Assembly: GCA_949987565.1 (NCBI GenBank)
Contig: OX465117.1
Coordinates: 3,142,214 to 3,206,213 of the forward strand
DNA length: 64,000 bases
Direction of reading: 5' to 3'
DNA from: Luidia sarsii
Lineage: Eukaryota > Echinodermata > Asteroidea > Paxillosida > Luidiidae
Shown: positions 27,101 through 37,331 of the stretch, piece after piece
Layout of the letters: every line of letters begins with the position of its first letter
Numbering within the stretch: position 1 is the stretch's first letter
Position numbers and translations under genes: made by a program
The notes under the pieces: model-generated
What the model saw: the letters and a program-made list of their open reading frames with translations, nothing else
Told to the model about the DNA's origin: nothing
Database searches by the model: none

Positions 27101-30100
27101 TCTCCTTATCAGGTCAGAGAGGCATTTTTTTACAGTGAATTCACTGTAAAATGCACCTGATCACAATGACTTTTTAGTTTTATGGCGAAATGACATTTTC
27201 ACCCCTTTTTCACAGATTAAATGTTCACAGTGATATTGGAGGAAGTAAATTTCATCTCAAATATTGTTCTCATTTTGAATGAGATAATTCAATGCGGGGT
27301 ATGCCATTTTTGTCAAAATCAACGTAATCCATAAACCATGTGAGGAGAAAAAAAATGTGGAAACAAAAGTAATGCTCACTTTTGAAAAAGGAACTATTTG
27401 TTCCAATGATTGATCCATGGAGCTTCTTTGTCAAACATAAAATACCCTTAAATATTAGTTTCATTGTAAATACAAATGAATATCAAATGAATACCAAATT
27501 TATCTATTAGGGTTACCATAGCTTCATGAAGGGTATGTCAATATTTGATGTGTCCGAACTTCAAGGACTTTCTCAGCCTACTGCCATTACATGTTGTAGA
27601 GGACTGCTGTTACATGTTCCATACTGTTTTTTTGCAGTGACATTATATGGGGAATGAAAGTGGCAAACAATAAGGATCCCTGAACAAGTTTAGGGGATGG
27701 AAAATGGGTTAAGGCCGTTTGCACATCTCTTACATGTTTTTTTTTCTACGATATTCACAGCTGTACGTGCTTGGTGAGGGTCAATGTCTGTACAGAGGGA
27801 GTATGCAAGGTCTAGTACCCTACCTCAAAGCTCAGGGATTAGTGTGCCCTCCATACCACAATCCTGCCGACTACGGTAAGGGACGCATAAGTATTAGTCA
27901 ATAATAATTTTTAGTCAATAAAAGCTTAACAGTTGGATTGTGTTGGTCAAAATTAATCACAATTGCTTCTAACCATCTGATAAGTCAAACCAATTAAGTT
28001 TATAGAAAACAAAATTTTTACACTATCGACCAAAAATTTTTAGATTTTGAAGTAATGCTTGTACGATAATTGTTGTCTTTCTGTGGGATTTGTCCTTGAG
28101 ACAGTTATTGAGATAGCTTCTGGTGAATATGGGAACATGATCTCCACACTGGCCCAGCTGGTAGATGACAACAAGTGCGAGGAATTCCTGAGGTCAGAGG
28201 GCATCACCAGTGGGAGGAGCAGCCTCACCCAGGCCACGCCTGAGGGCGGGGCCTTGCCATCAACGGGCGTGGCTGCTGCCAATGGCCATGCGACCACGCC
28301 CACAGAGACCCACCCATCCAATGGTGTGACCAGCCATGCTGTCTTCAAGGAACCCAATGGCGTCTCTGTCATGGTAAGAATAGATTTGCAGTTATCGTTT
28401 AAATTATCTTCAGGATGTCTGATATGTTCTTCCTTAGGGGCCATTCATAATTTTCAGAGTTTTAAAATTTTGACTTTTTTCGAAATTGTGGGTGGGTGGG
28501 TCAAGGCAAAAAAATTGAAAATCGAAATTCCCCTTTTGTTAAAAAAAAAAGGCTGAAAAATGTAAAAAAAAATGTAAATGTTGATATCTCAACTCGCCCA
28601 ACTTCGGGTAAGTGTTCCATTTTTCGTCCCTTTCCTGCTAGTACATGGAGTTGCATAGTGCGTGGCTGATTTCAAGAAACTGTGCAACTGCATAACCCCA
28701 CTTGTGCAACATTTTGTGGCGTATGGATTGAATACGTACATGTATGACTTTGAAAACTGCAACCTGTCCTTCCCAACATCATATCAACTAATGAAACACA
28801 AGAAGTCATCCGGACACTTCTGCAAACGGGGAAGACAAACACGTTGCCCCTAAGTTGGACACACATACATATACATACAAGTTCATGTACATGTGTGCAG
28901 GTACTGAATTACTACTAAGGACAGGAGGATAAAGAAACAACAAAGAAAACTTTCTTGTCCTTTGACGTACGAACATGTGCTTAGTCTATGGGAAAATGTT
29001 AAAGTATAGGAACAATGGAGAAGACAAAGCCATATCCTCAGACGTGGTGAAACAAGAGTGTCTGTACATGTATGTGTATGTGCACATACATGTATTTTGA
29101 TTGAAGAAGAAATAAAATTTTTTAAATCGAAATTAGGGGTGGGTGGGTGTGTCAAATATTTTTTTTAAACATTGAAAATTATGAATGGGCCCTTACACTG
29201 AACTCTCAGGTGGTTGGAATACATTGGAATACATGGCCAGTATACATGTACCTCATCCCCTAACACCAATGTTGGCAGACCAAAAGGGTGGGGATCAACA
29301 AACCTCAGACAAAAAATACTGCATCATCATTACCTCTACAGAATTCAATACACTATACTCTGAATGAAAATAGATTTAACTCAAACCCTAGTCTAGTGGC
29401 CTGAGTAAGCTTTGAATTGACCTCTTCCAGACATCCGGTGACCTTGATCTGGAGGGTGGGCATTTTGCAACAAGCTTCTTTACGCAGTTCTGTATTCTCT
29501 TCAAGAGGAGCTTTCTCACAATAGTCAGAGACCAGGTAAGTTTTGCCAGGGTAACAATGCCAGGGGCTTTGAATTCTTTAGTTTTGCATTGATTTCTTCA
29601 TTTAAGTTACAGGGGTACTAGTAAGGATTTTGCAATAAATTCATAATGCTTCCATCACCATGTTTAATGAGAAGCTATTGCTCCAACTCATCTGTGGTTT
29701 GCATCTGACAGCCTGTTCCCAAACACCTCCTGCTGGTTTGTATTGAGTCTTTGCAATAGGGAGAGTTGATTTATATAGGATTATGATATCTTCACTTTCT
29801 AATCATAAATTTGTACTTCTTTGTTGAATGTTACAACCTTTTCATTAATTTATTGGTGCATTTGGCGTAACTTGATTCTCCATTGATCTCAAATTTGACA
29901 TGGGATGAGTTTAAATCACTGAAATTTCCATTTGTCCATTTTTGGAAACATTAAAGAACATTAATTCAGCCCTACCAAAAACTGCTGTTATTTTTATGTT
30001 CATCATTTTCACTATGGTGATGGCAAGTTAGAAATCAGGGAACCTCTAACTTATCAAGAGCAGACATTTTACAGCAGAGGGCTTTTCTCCAAAATAGCCT

Positions 30101-32328
30101 TTCTGCCTCTGAGGTGAAGTCCTGCAAGAATCACAATATCAGGCTCCTAACCTTGTTGACATTTGTATATTTCTGGTCATTTAGTAAATATTTTGCAACA
30201 TTTTTGTTTTACTTTAATTTAAGATGCAAGGGAAATTCCTATGCACCTTAACTTTTTAAGAAAGAGTTTAAAAGAGCTTCTTTTCTTGTGATCTTTCCTT
30301 TTTTTTCAGTTGCTGACGCATATACGGATTGTCTCACACATTGCCTGTGGTCTCCTGATAGGTCTGCTCTACTTGAACATCGGCAATGATGGCAGTAAAG
30401 CCTTCAACAACACCGGCTTTCTGTTCCTCTCCATTCTCTTCTTGATGTTCACTGCTCTCATGCCAACTCTTCTATCATGTATGTATAGAATTAGAATGAT
30501 CCACTCTTGTATTACTTTTCTTCACAAAGAGTCCAACAAAGACATTTGTGAATGTAATTTGAAGCAATGGATTTGGCTCTAATCACTGACAGTAGTTAAT
30601 TTGACTTGGCCTGCCTTTGCTGTTAGCTCTGCCTCTGCATTAAGACCACAGAAGTGGAATCTTTCTATTGCTCTTTTTAAAGGGTTAAATGCAATTCACA
30701 TTCCATATTAATTTTTTTACAGTTCCATTAGAGATGGGGGTATTTATACGAGAGCATTTGAACTACTGGTACAGCATCAAGGCATATTATCTAGCCAAGA
30801 CAATGGCTGACATGCCTTTCCAGGTAAGCCATAACAAAAAATATGAAGAATAAGAACATAAACTATCATGTCATGTTTATTTTCCTCATCCTATGTGCAT
30901 ACCCCTGCAGTCAAATGAGCTTACTCCATGCTCTTCACAAGTACATGTACAGATTCTAATTTCATATTTCAGTCTGATGTCAGCATTCTTGTCTTTTTAA
31001 TAGTAATTAATGTAGCAGTGGACCATTGATTGGGTTGACTCGAAATCAACTTAGTTTTGCTTTGCACAAAGCTTTATTGAAGTACATGTACTACAAAAGG
31101 TGCTTAATTTGAAGACCAAATATCTATATAAATCCTCAAAATGTTGAGGGGCTGACATTTATCCTTGAAGGTTCAAGGAGCAAAGAGAAGGGTCCTGCTG
31201 ACATTGAAATGTCAAGCCCTCAAAATGTCTGTGATTTTATTCTCCTGTGAAGCATCTGCATACTTGTATGAATCTAAGCTTTGCTCCATTCCTCCCTGCA
31301 GTTTGTATTACCAATCTTCTACTGCACCATTGTCTACTGGATGACTGATCAGCCACCAGAGGCTGGCCGTTTCATGCTCTTCATTGCCATGGCGACAATG
31401 ACATCACTCTGTGCACAGTCTATGGGGCTTCTTATAGGAGCAGGGTCAACATCACTTCAGGTATTGAATCATACTTCACATCAGTGAAAAGTTACCATAA
31501 CACATCACTTTACTTTGAATTTCTGATCACATTTATTCGGAATGCTGTTTTACTGGATATCAAAGATAGAGCAAAGACACTGTATCTAGAGAGTCTTAAA
31601 AGACCAGAACCTTTCTTTAAGCCAAGATCAACTTAATATCAGTCCTACATTTTCAAGAATTATACCATGCCTGGAGGCAGAGACAGATACTGACAGATCA
31701 GAGAGATGCAGAAGTAGAGACAACAACAAAGGCATAGACTATTTGGAAAGGCCAGCATAAGAGCTGGATAGCTCAGATGGCAAGAGTGGTGGTATGGAAA
31801 ACCCAGGTTCAAGTTCCATTCCAGTCAAAGTTTTCTTTGCCATTTTTCAGAAAATATTCTAATGTAATGAAGAGACTGCAAGTGGAAAATCCCAATGCTC
31901 TATTTCAAAAGACATGCATGTACATGTAGGAATTCTAGTTTTCTATTCTTGGTTTTCTTTGTTTAATCCCTCAGGTGGCTGTCTTTGCTGGTCCCATCTC
32001 CAGCATCCCCATCCTCCTCTTCTCAGGCTACTTTGTGACTGTGGACACCATTCCTAGCTACCTCCAATGGATCTCCTACAGCTCCTACGTCCGCTACAGC
32101 TTTGAGGGGATCATGCTGACCATCTATGGGATGGAACGTGGCCGTTTGGGCTGCCCAGCCAATGTCACCTGTATGTTCCGTACCAGCAAGGAGGTCCTAG
32201 TGGCACTGGATGTTGGCGAGGGATCTGAGTGCTACCTGGACTTCCTGATCATGTTCGGCTACTTTATTGTCCTCCGGGTCCTCTGCTTTGTGGTGCTGAA
32301 GATCAAAGTCCGACAGCATTTAGGTTAA
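8790..32328 (+). CDS. ABCG1/ABCG4: ABCG1/ABCG4-type half ABC transporter, complete, 13 coding exons
   Basis: Joined exons: 8790-9135, 19524-19694, 19968-20085, 21958-22147, 25363-25508, 26175-26298, 27761-27875, 28105-28373, 29431-29535, 30310-30478, 30723-30823, 31302-31460, 31975-32328. All introns are GT-AG and all phases match, giving 2367 nt (788 codons plus stop). The cytosolic ATPase comes first: Walker [10 protein letters not shown] (195-203, Lys201), Q-loop Gln241, signature LSGGQ (296-300), Walker B LFFDEPT (317-323, Glu321) and H-loop His353. About six membrane segments follow in exons 10-13. ABCG1 and ABCG4 are half transporters that dimerise and export sterols and other lipids to lipoproteins. 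The order of motifs and the [33 protein letters not shown] and [14 protein letters not shown] blocks place it in this pair rather than with ABCG2, ABCG5 or ABCG8. It is about 110 residues longer than the human proteins, mostly at the N-terminus and in the linker after the ATPase. Confidence 0.95.
10590..11960. repeat. 26-bp minisatellite in ABCG intron 1
   Basis: About 52 units of a 26-bp motif GGCCATGAGTGTGAGTACAA GTACTT, with common variants GGCTATGAG, GTCCATGAG and GTCCGTGAG. Each unit contains the self-complementary AAGTACTT core. Some units lack two bases (GAGTGAGTAC near 11665 and 11900). The array decays at its right edge into ATGAGTTCATGG-type sequence to about 12060. Minus-strand readings of Ser/Thr/His-rich protein here are repeat artefacts. 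Confidence 0.93.
14110..14560. repeat. CAC/CAT trinucleotide and hexanucleotide run
   Basis: Long run mainly of the hexamer CACCAT with blocks of pure CAC, pure CAT and a few interruptions. Read in frame it would give polyhistidine, or Ser/Pro repeats in another frame. There are no splice or homology grounds to call it coding. It sits inside ABCG intron 1. Confidence 0.93.
18706..19074. mobile_element. MITE with AGCCCCTACACAACATTGGT ends, copy 1
   Basis: The ends are perfect 20-bp inverted repeats: AGCCCCTACACAACATTGGT at left and its complement at right. No coding capacity. The inside matches copy 2 (23026-23380) in opposite orientation across most of its length, including the ATGCAGCATTC / TTCGCGAAA region. 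Flanks here are TATA and TTAG, so a duplication, if TTAA as in copy 2, has decayed. Confidence 0.8.
19524..19694 (+). CDS. ABCG1/ABCG4: ABCG exon 2: entry to the nucleotide-binding domain
   Basis: Acceptor TTTCAG, donor GTAAAC, phase 1 in and out. It encodes residues 116-172, including [18 protein letters not shown], the first beta strand of ABCG1/ABCG4 ATPase domains. The preceding segment is unconserved and polar. Confidence 0.9.
19968..20085 (+). CDS. ABCG1/ABCG4: ABCG exon 3: Walker A
   Basis: Encodes [20 protein letters not shown] followed by [19 protein letters not shown]. The P-loop lysine is residue 201. Acceptor CTTATAG, donor GTAAGG, phase 1 in, phase 2 out. Confidence 0.96.
20708..20850 (+). 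mobile_element. tRNA-derived SINE copy in ABCG intron 3
   Basis: Contains a tRNA-like A box TAGCTCAGATGG and a degraded B box near GTTCAAGCCCC, preceded by a family-specific leader (CAGCAGATATAGTTGACTAA). The same leader plus tRNA arrangement recurs at 31731-31830, 51337-51570 and on the minus strand at 24055-24225 and 57855-58080. Confidence 0.65.
21958..22147 (+). CDS. ABCG1/ABCG4: ABCG exon 4: Q-loop region
   Basis: Encodes [20 protein letters not shown], then [20 protein letters not shown] and SANLKLP. Gln241 is the Q-loop residue that couples the ATPase to the membrane domain. Acceptor CTCGTAG, donor GTAAGT, phase 2 in, phase 0 out. Confidence 0.97.
23026..23380. mobile_element. MITE of the same family, copy 2, flanked by TTAA
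   Basis: Inverted copy of the element at 18706-19074, within ABCG intron 4. The ends are AGCCCCTACACAACATTGGT and ACCAATGTTGTGTTATCCCT. TTAA precedes it (23022-23025) and follows it (23381-23384). TTAA duplications are made by piggyBac and Kolobok transposases. The two copies differ considerably, so the family is not very recent. Confidence 0.8.
24055..24225 (-). mobile_element. tRNA-derived SINE copy in ABCG intron 4, minus strand
   Basis: Reverse complement reads GCTTCTGACTGGCGCC, then CACCCCAGCAAAGATAGTTG, then a diverged tRNA-like module with TAGCTCATCATGTGG. This is the leader followed by the A-box module, as in the copy at 51337-51570. Confidence 0.6.
25363..25508 (+). CDS. ABCG1/ABCG4: ABCG exon 5: ABC signature and Walker B
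   Basis: Encodes [40 protein letters not shown] and VLFFDEPT. The C-loop and Walker B aspartate/glutamate (320/321) are intact, so ATP hydrolysis should be supported. Acceptor TTCCAAG, donor GTAAAA, phase 0 in, phase 2 out. Confidence 0.97.
26175..26298 (+). CDS. ABCG1/ABCG4: ABCG exon 6: D-loop and H-loop
   Basis: Encodes [20 protein letters not shown], then [20 protein letters not shown] and DQ. GLDS is the D-loop and His353 is the switch histidine. Acceptor TTTCCAG, donor GTACAG. Confidence 0.97.
26780..27213. mobile_element. TIR element with GTGAAAATGGGGTGAAAATG ends
   Basis: The left end GTGAAAATGGGGTGAAAATG TCATTTAGCCAT is matched inversely by the right end near 27181-27213. Near the right side is a perfect 24-bp palindrome centred on GAATTC (27128-27151). 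No coding frame, and no clear target duplication seen. Lies in ABCG intron 6. Confidence 0.55.
27761..27875 (+). CDS. ABCG1/ABCG4: ABCG exon 7: end of the ATPase domain
   Basis: Encodes [20 protein letters not shown], then [18 protein letters not shown]. The NPADY/F motif is typical of the G subfamily. Acceptor TTCACAG, donor GTAAGG, phase 1 out. Confidence 0.96.
28105..28373 (+). CDS. ABCG1/ABCG4: ABCG exon 8: variable cytosolic linker
   Basis: Starts with [12 protein letters not shown], matching the conserved ABCG1/4 block after NPADY, then runs into a Thr/Pro/Gly/Ala-rich segment of about 65 residues with no conserved match. The exon is markedly more G+C-rich than its surroundings. Acceptor GAGACAG, donor GTAAGA, phase 1 in, phase 0 out. 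Confidence 0.93.
28437..29192. mobile_element. Harbinger-like non-autonomous element, TTA target duplication
   Basis: The ends are GGGGCCATTCATAATTTTCA and, reverse complemented, GGGCCCATTCATAATTTTCA, with TTA immediately outside both (28434-28436 and 29193-29195). Three-base TWA duplications are characteristic of PIF/Harbinger elements. Inside both ends a TCGAAATT...GGGTGGGTGGGT...TCAA motif recurs in direct, not inverted, orientation. 756 bp, no transposase. Lies in ABCG intron 8. Confidence 0.75.
29431..29535 (+). CDS. ABCG1/ABCG4: ABCG exon 9: pre-membrane helix
   Basis: Encodes a short acidic stretch, then [24 protein letters not shown], the conserved segment that precedes the first membrane helix. 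Acceptor CTTCCAG, donor GTAAGT, phase 0 both sides. Confidence 0.96.
30310..30478 (+). CDS. ABCG1/ABCG4: ABCG exon 10: membrane helices 1-2
   Basis: Encodes [40 protein letters not shown] and a hydrophobic [15 protein letters not shown]. Two hydrophobic segments flank a short polar loop, as in ABCG1. Acceptor TTTTCAG, donor GTATGT, phase 1 out. Confidence 0.96.
30723..30823 (+). CDS. ABCG1/ABCG4: ABCG exon 11: PLEMGVF / [14 protein letters not shown] block
   Basis: Encodes [20 protein letters not shown], then [14 protein letters not shown]. This is among the most conserved stretches of ABCG1/ABCG4. Acceptor TTTACAG, donor GTAAGC, phase 1 in, phase 0 out. Confidence 0.97.
31302..31460 (+). 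CDS. ABCG1/ABCG4: ABCG exon 12: membrane helices 3-4
   Basis: Encodes [20 protein letters not shown], then [20 protein letters not shown] and [13 protein letters not shown]. Acceptor CCTGCAG, donor GTATTG, phase 0 both sides. Confidence 0.96.
31731..31830 (+). mobile_element. tRNA-derived SINE copy in ABCG intron 12
   Basis: ATTTGGAAAGGCC leader, A box TAGCTCAGATGG and B box GGTTCAAGTTCC, followed by CCAGTCAAAGTTTTCTTTGC, a tail shared with the copy at 51337-51570. Not a tRNA gene: no acceptor stem closes around it. Confidence 0.7.
31975..32328 (+). CDS. ABCG1/ABCG4: ABCG exon 13: last membrane helices, extracellular loop, stop
   Basis: Encodes [20 protein letters not shown], the [20 protein letters not shown] block, an extracellular loop with Cys residues and an NVT glycosylation sequon, then a final helix and a basic tail ending at TAA (32326-32328). 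The tail KIKVRQHLG corresponds to the basic end of ABCG1. Acceptor CCCTCAG. Confidence 0.97.
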   Translation: MAVFAGPISSIPILLFSGYFVTVDTIPSYLQWISYSSYVRYSFEGIMLTIYGMERGRLGCPANVTCMFRTSKEVLVALDVGEGSECYLDFLIMFGYFIVLRVLCFVVLKIKVRQHLG

Positions 32329-35300
32329 GTCAAACAGTGCCTCAAATAAGTTGCAAAGCACCCTTGGTTCAGTCAAGCATCACCTTTGGTATAAGTCCAA
32401 CACAGAATGCCTGAGATGAAGTCAGACAGCACTGATCATTTGAGTCTGGTTACATCTCGTTTGAAGTCTGACAGATCACTTTAACTTGGTCCTAGGGGCT
32501 TTTGGTTAGCACAAAAGGTGGACTGAATGGCATTGGGCACTGCATTCAGTGTCACAGGCCACAAGCTAGATTCTGCTTGCCCCAGAAACACACCAATCAT
32601 GATTTCAAGAGGAAACTCAATGAGAAACTTAAACAAGGTTATAGGGGATAGATATGGATTGAAAAGAACACTTCTAAATAGTGGCCTGATTGCTAGTGAT
32701 CAAGAGAAGCAGGGGTGGATTTCACAAAGCCTTATGATGCATCAGAACTCAACTCGCTATTGATAACTCATCGTAAGTTGTGATATAGGTCATATGGTTT
32801 TTGTGCATCGTTCATTGTCTTGCGACGGATTGTAAGTTACGATACGTTTGGTGAAATGGACTGCAGGCCACTGGAAAGTGGTGTCAGTGACCCAACTGGC
32901 CCACTTGGGGGTGTGAGTATACAGCTTACAATGTACATTGTATTACTCACATGAAAAAAAAACCCCAACTTTAAGGGCATTTTTTCCCCACTAGTTGTAA
33001 CGGAATTTGGACCTGTAGTTTTTCTTATGAGAAATATTTTTTTTGCATTATTTTTTGCAAGTAGTCAGTAAATCAGTGGCAATGTCAGTGTAATGATAGA
33101 TTGCCATGATGTAATTTTGTTGCTATGGAGCTTGAAAACACCTAAAGGCTAGATTAATTTCTCCCCCCCCCCCCCCCCTCTTTTTAAAAAATCATCTGCA
33201 GAAACTTAGTTTTTTTAAATGTGTAATCTTTCCACCATACCTCGCTCTCGGTGTATTAAGATAAGCTGCAGCATTTGAAAATGACACTTTTGAATTTGTT
33301 GTACATGTATAAGTGTGTGTATTTTAAGAAGTACATAATATCAAAAAATTGAAAACTGCTTACTTTGCGTGAATGACCAAAATGCAAACATTACCAGTTT
33401 AAATGGGCCTTAAATTTTCCCAAACCTGTGAGAAAGGTTCGTCAATGGAAACATCTAATTTTTTAAAGAAGTTATGTGTGGCTTTTGGAAGTATAATAAA
33501 CGAGCGTACAATCTTTCATTGCTGATTATTTGGGCTTTTCCAAATCTTGTATCAAGGCTCTTGCTTTTGACTCGGAAGTCTTACATCCATTTGAAAATAG
33601 CAGGTATGTAAACAAGACAGGCTTCAATTTTGAAGAAATAAGTCAACCTGTTTTGAACAATCCAGTGAAGTCTAGGTGGACGATTTGTGGTGACACCATG
33701 TAAAACATCTCTTTTGAGACAAAGTGTGGTTCAGGAAACAGCCAGTAACACCGTCTGGCTTGAAACAAACAAATTTAACACAGTGTTTTCAGCTTTTAGA
33801 TGATGAGACAAAATCGGAGCAAAAGTTGGAGCCAAGATTTGAACAATGTCCACAAGTTAAAGCTGATATGATTTTTTAAATTTTGACCAAAGCATTTCAG
33901 CTGTGCATCGAACTACCAATCGACTCACAAACTTTGGCCTCAATATTTTGCCTTAGTTGTTTAACAATGATATATTTTAATTGAAAAATTGAATCAGAAA
34001 TGATGGAAGATGATATATGTTTACTATTTTTATACCATAAAGTGTGTTTGAAATCATTAGCTTTATATTTATTGAGACAGGGACAGACCAGAAACGTATA
34101 AGTAACTATTTGTGTGAAAATGTTAAATATAACCACAAATATTAAAATTGCTGTTGATATCTATAAAGATTAATAACTGACGGAGCAAAATGGCAGTGGT
34201 ATAGGTTGCGTTCATTCTGCATGCCTAAAAAGCTGTTTTAGTCTGAATAATTTAGATTTATTTTATATTGTATTAATTCAAAGTAAAGTATTACTATTAC
34301 AAACTGCACAAGTGCTTACTGCCTTGGATGGCTACAAAAAATCCAATCTCATGAGCATAGATAGAGGGCCTGTATCTAGAGGGCCCTGCTAGATTTTGAG
34401 CTTTATTATTCAAAATTCATAAATGGTATTATATGGCGTTTATAATAATGAAAACAGAAATGTTGTTTTTACTCTTTATGCCTATAACTTTGTGAAGTTA
34501 ATTTTCAACCAAAGAAATAATTTTTAAGAGAGGGCTTTCATTTCTGTCGGCTTCATGAAAACTCCAGGCCATTTTTTCCTTCTTTAAGTAAATTCTAATT
34601 TGTAGTTATTTAAAACAAGTTTTCAACTGAATTTGATGACCAAATTCAGATTTATGCACACAACTTTCAATAAATATATACGTACTCTCTAGCATGCTGT
34701 GCGTTTGAACAGCATTTGCTAGCCATCAAATCAAGTATTTTGAGCTACAGTTATTCTACCAGTACCAAACTTCTTCAGGTACAACTCAATTGAGTTACAT
34801 GTACCATACATTTGGATAGATACATATCCTGGGGGCTTATAGTATAGAGAGTTGTGCTATCATGTGTAGCATCAAATTATTCAAAGGTGTAAATGTCTCT
34901 TGTGTACACCATCTTTTAAACGGAAACATCTATATTTTCTAATCATACAACTTTTATCTAATTGCATTTACTGGGATTATATTTTGAATTGCGTTGAACC
35001 TTTTTGTAACTCATGATTGTGTGGAAAGTGTTTTCAAAAATTTCAAATTACATGAAAATATATTTTCAATTAAAAAAGTGACTTTTGTCGTTAAGTGGTA
35101 ATATTTTATACTGGATAAATAAAATATGTACATGTATGGATTGTATAGTCAGTCATTATTATCTCTATCAAAATAAATAAACAAATGAAGACGAATGTAC
35201 CGATTTCTTTCAGTTTATCCTATTATTACTAAAATTATTGTACCTTGTTATTCATAGCGTGTTTTATATAACGCCATCTCTGTATGAGGGGAATGTCCAA

Positions 35301-36119
35301 ATAGTCAATGTCCTATACAATGATCCTATGAAGTATAAACTACAAAGATCAATATCCTCTCATGTCACATGCAAGTTAATCAGATACGCTGTCCCACAGT
35401 AAACGTATCTACCCATTTCGCATACTCATTTACTCACTCTACTGGGTTTTTTCTACTACTTTTTATGCTGCCCCAACAAAAGTCACATCAGAACCTGATC
35501 ACTACAGGATTGATGCAATGACCGTAACAAGTTTTGTTTGAATTATGTCATGTTCAAAGGGACCAAGGAAAAGTACATTTAAAGTGATGAAAGGAACTTA
35601 TATACAGTGATTAACTTTTAGAAACACAGGTTTGGGGAATGAAATAGTATTTGTTAGCAACTTGGACATTTAGTTGACTCCCTAGATATCTTTATTATTC
35701 CATCAAAAAACAACTGGCTTACTGGCACATGTGAAAGTCACGAGATGACATCATTTTTTTGCTGTCTGTCTTCTAATATTATTTTCAATTATCAAACCAA
35801 ACCAAAAAGGCCAATTAACCCTCAAAGAGCCAGGTTATTTTTACCATCTCCAGGGGGGTGGATTCCGCCCCCCCCCCTCCCCAGATCTCGGTCCTTCCAT
35901 GATGGATTCAAATGATACTTAGCACGGTATTAGACAATTACAAAATAAACATTTGTGTAAAATGTTATCTGAATAAATTAATGTTTTGTCTAATTATAGC
36001 ATAGCTCATTAATTATCCATGATTCTATTTTTCACTGTCAGAGAACAGCACCTCCAATTTGAAGAAAAAAAAATGGTGTCAAAATATGCCTAATAAGATG
36101 TCAAAAAAGTAATGCAGCC
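32329..36119. other. 3' flank of the ABCG gene, no further gene seen
   Basis: Probably begins with the ABCG 3' UTR. AATAAA signals occur at 33495-33500, 34669-34674 and 35118-35123, but none can be chosen from sequence alone. A fragment of the GCCTGACGTTTCGATCCTAG family lies at about 33405-33450. A partial relative of the 5321-5512 element (GGTGACACCATGTAAAACATC) lies at about 33685-33715. A poly-C run lies at about 33164-33178. No exon recognised. Confidence 0.5.
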
Positions 36120-36890
36120 TAAGCATGCAGAAAAAACCCATCATCGATAAAGACCAATCCCAAACAGCCAACAATCAAATTAAAACCCGAATGCCACCAA
36201 TCCCGAAACCCCAACAACCAAATCCACTACACTGAACCCAAAACCACCTCACCAAACCCAATCAACAAAACATTAAACAGCTAACACCAAACTCAATATC
36301 CCAAGCACAACATTTCAAACACCAATCTCAATCCATTAACGCCAAACATAAAGCCTAAACCCCAAACCCGAAATCCATATAGTACTCAATACCCCGAACC
36401 CTGGATCCAACCTTTTCATAGGTCCATGATCTAACCTTTCCTTGCTCTAGGATCTAACCAACCAACCCAAACCCCAACACTGGCAACAGAACCTAACCCT
36501 AACCCTATGACCCAATAGAGCTTAACCCTAACCCTATAACCCAAAAGAACTTACCCCTAACGCTATAAGTATAACCCAACAAAACCCAACAGAACCGAAC
36601 CGTAACCCATTAACCCAACAAAACCTAACCCTAACCCTATGACCCAAAAGAACTGAACCCTAACCCTATAACCCAACATAACTTACACCTAACCCTATAA
36701 GTATAAATTATAACCCCACAAAACCCAACAAAACCTAACCCTAACCCGATAACCCCAACAAAAACCCTAACCCAAAATCCTAAAAACCAACCTCAAACCA
36801 TCAAACTCCAAACCTCCAAACCATTCAATCCCAACCACTAAACAAAACAATTGAATGAACAATCCAAAACCGAAATCCAAAAGCCCGCCA
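36120..36890. repeat. A/C-rich, G-depleted tract with telomere-like AACCCT repeats
   Basis: About 770 bp of strongly strand-asymmetric sequence with very little G. From 36480 to 36780 it contains clusters of CCTAACCCTAACCCTAT separated by ACCCAACAGAACC-type spacers. AACCCT/TTAGGG is the telomere repeat of vertebrates and most deuterostomes, so these look like degenerate interstitial telomere-like blocks. They are not perfect arrays. Confidence 0.75.
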
Positions 36891-37331
36891 GTAACGACCA
36901 TTCCGGTTTGAATATCAGTGTGTAAGGATCATTAGCCTTTAGGACAACATAAATCAGTTTGGACTGGTGCAAAAAGTGCTCGGCTAACAACGTGTAGATT
37001 AGTGGTTCAAATCCTGGGGTGACATCTAAAGTCTAATTGTATTTTTTTCTCGGCACGATCCTACAGTATAAGAACCCACAGTTATAAGTAATTTAACAAA
37101 CTCCCGTAAATACCAACGTCGCATTTGGCGCATCTCGATGGGTCGGTGTGATGCTGGGACTGTCCTCATAACCCAGGTTTGCGTCTTCGTACAGGGACAC
37201 GTGCTTTTGGTCGACTCGGCGGCCAAGGTCTAGGGGCCGCCGTGTTTCCTCCCTCACATGGCGCATGGGTCTACGGCCTATATGGATGGGAGCAGGGAAG
37301 GAAGTGCGGTGGACCGGTACCGAGGCCTTAA
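36871..37331. repeat. Partial copy 0 of the 2.1-kb tandem repeat
   Basis: From about 37069 it matches the 3' 260 bp of the units at 39262 and 41362 (AAGAACCCACAGTTATAAGT through GGTACCGAGGCCTTAA). Leftwards, more diverged similarity reaches the AAATCCAAAAGCCCGCC motif at about 36877. It is separated from copy 1 by the TTAA-flanked element. Confidence 0.75.
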
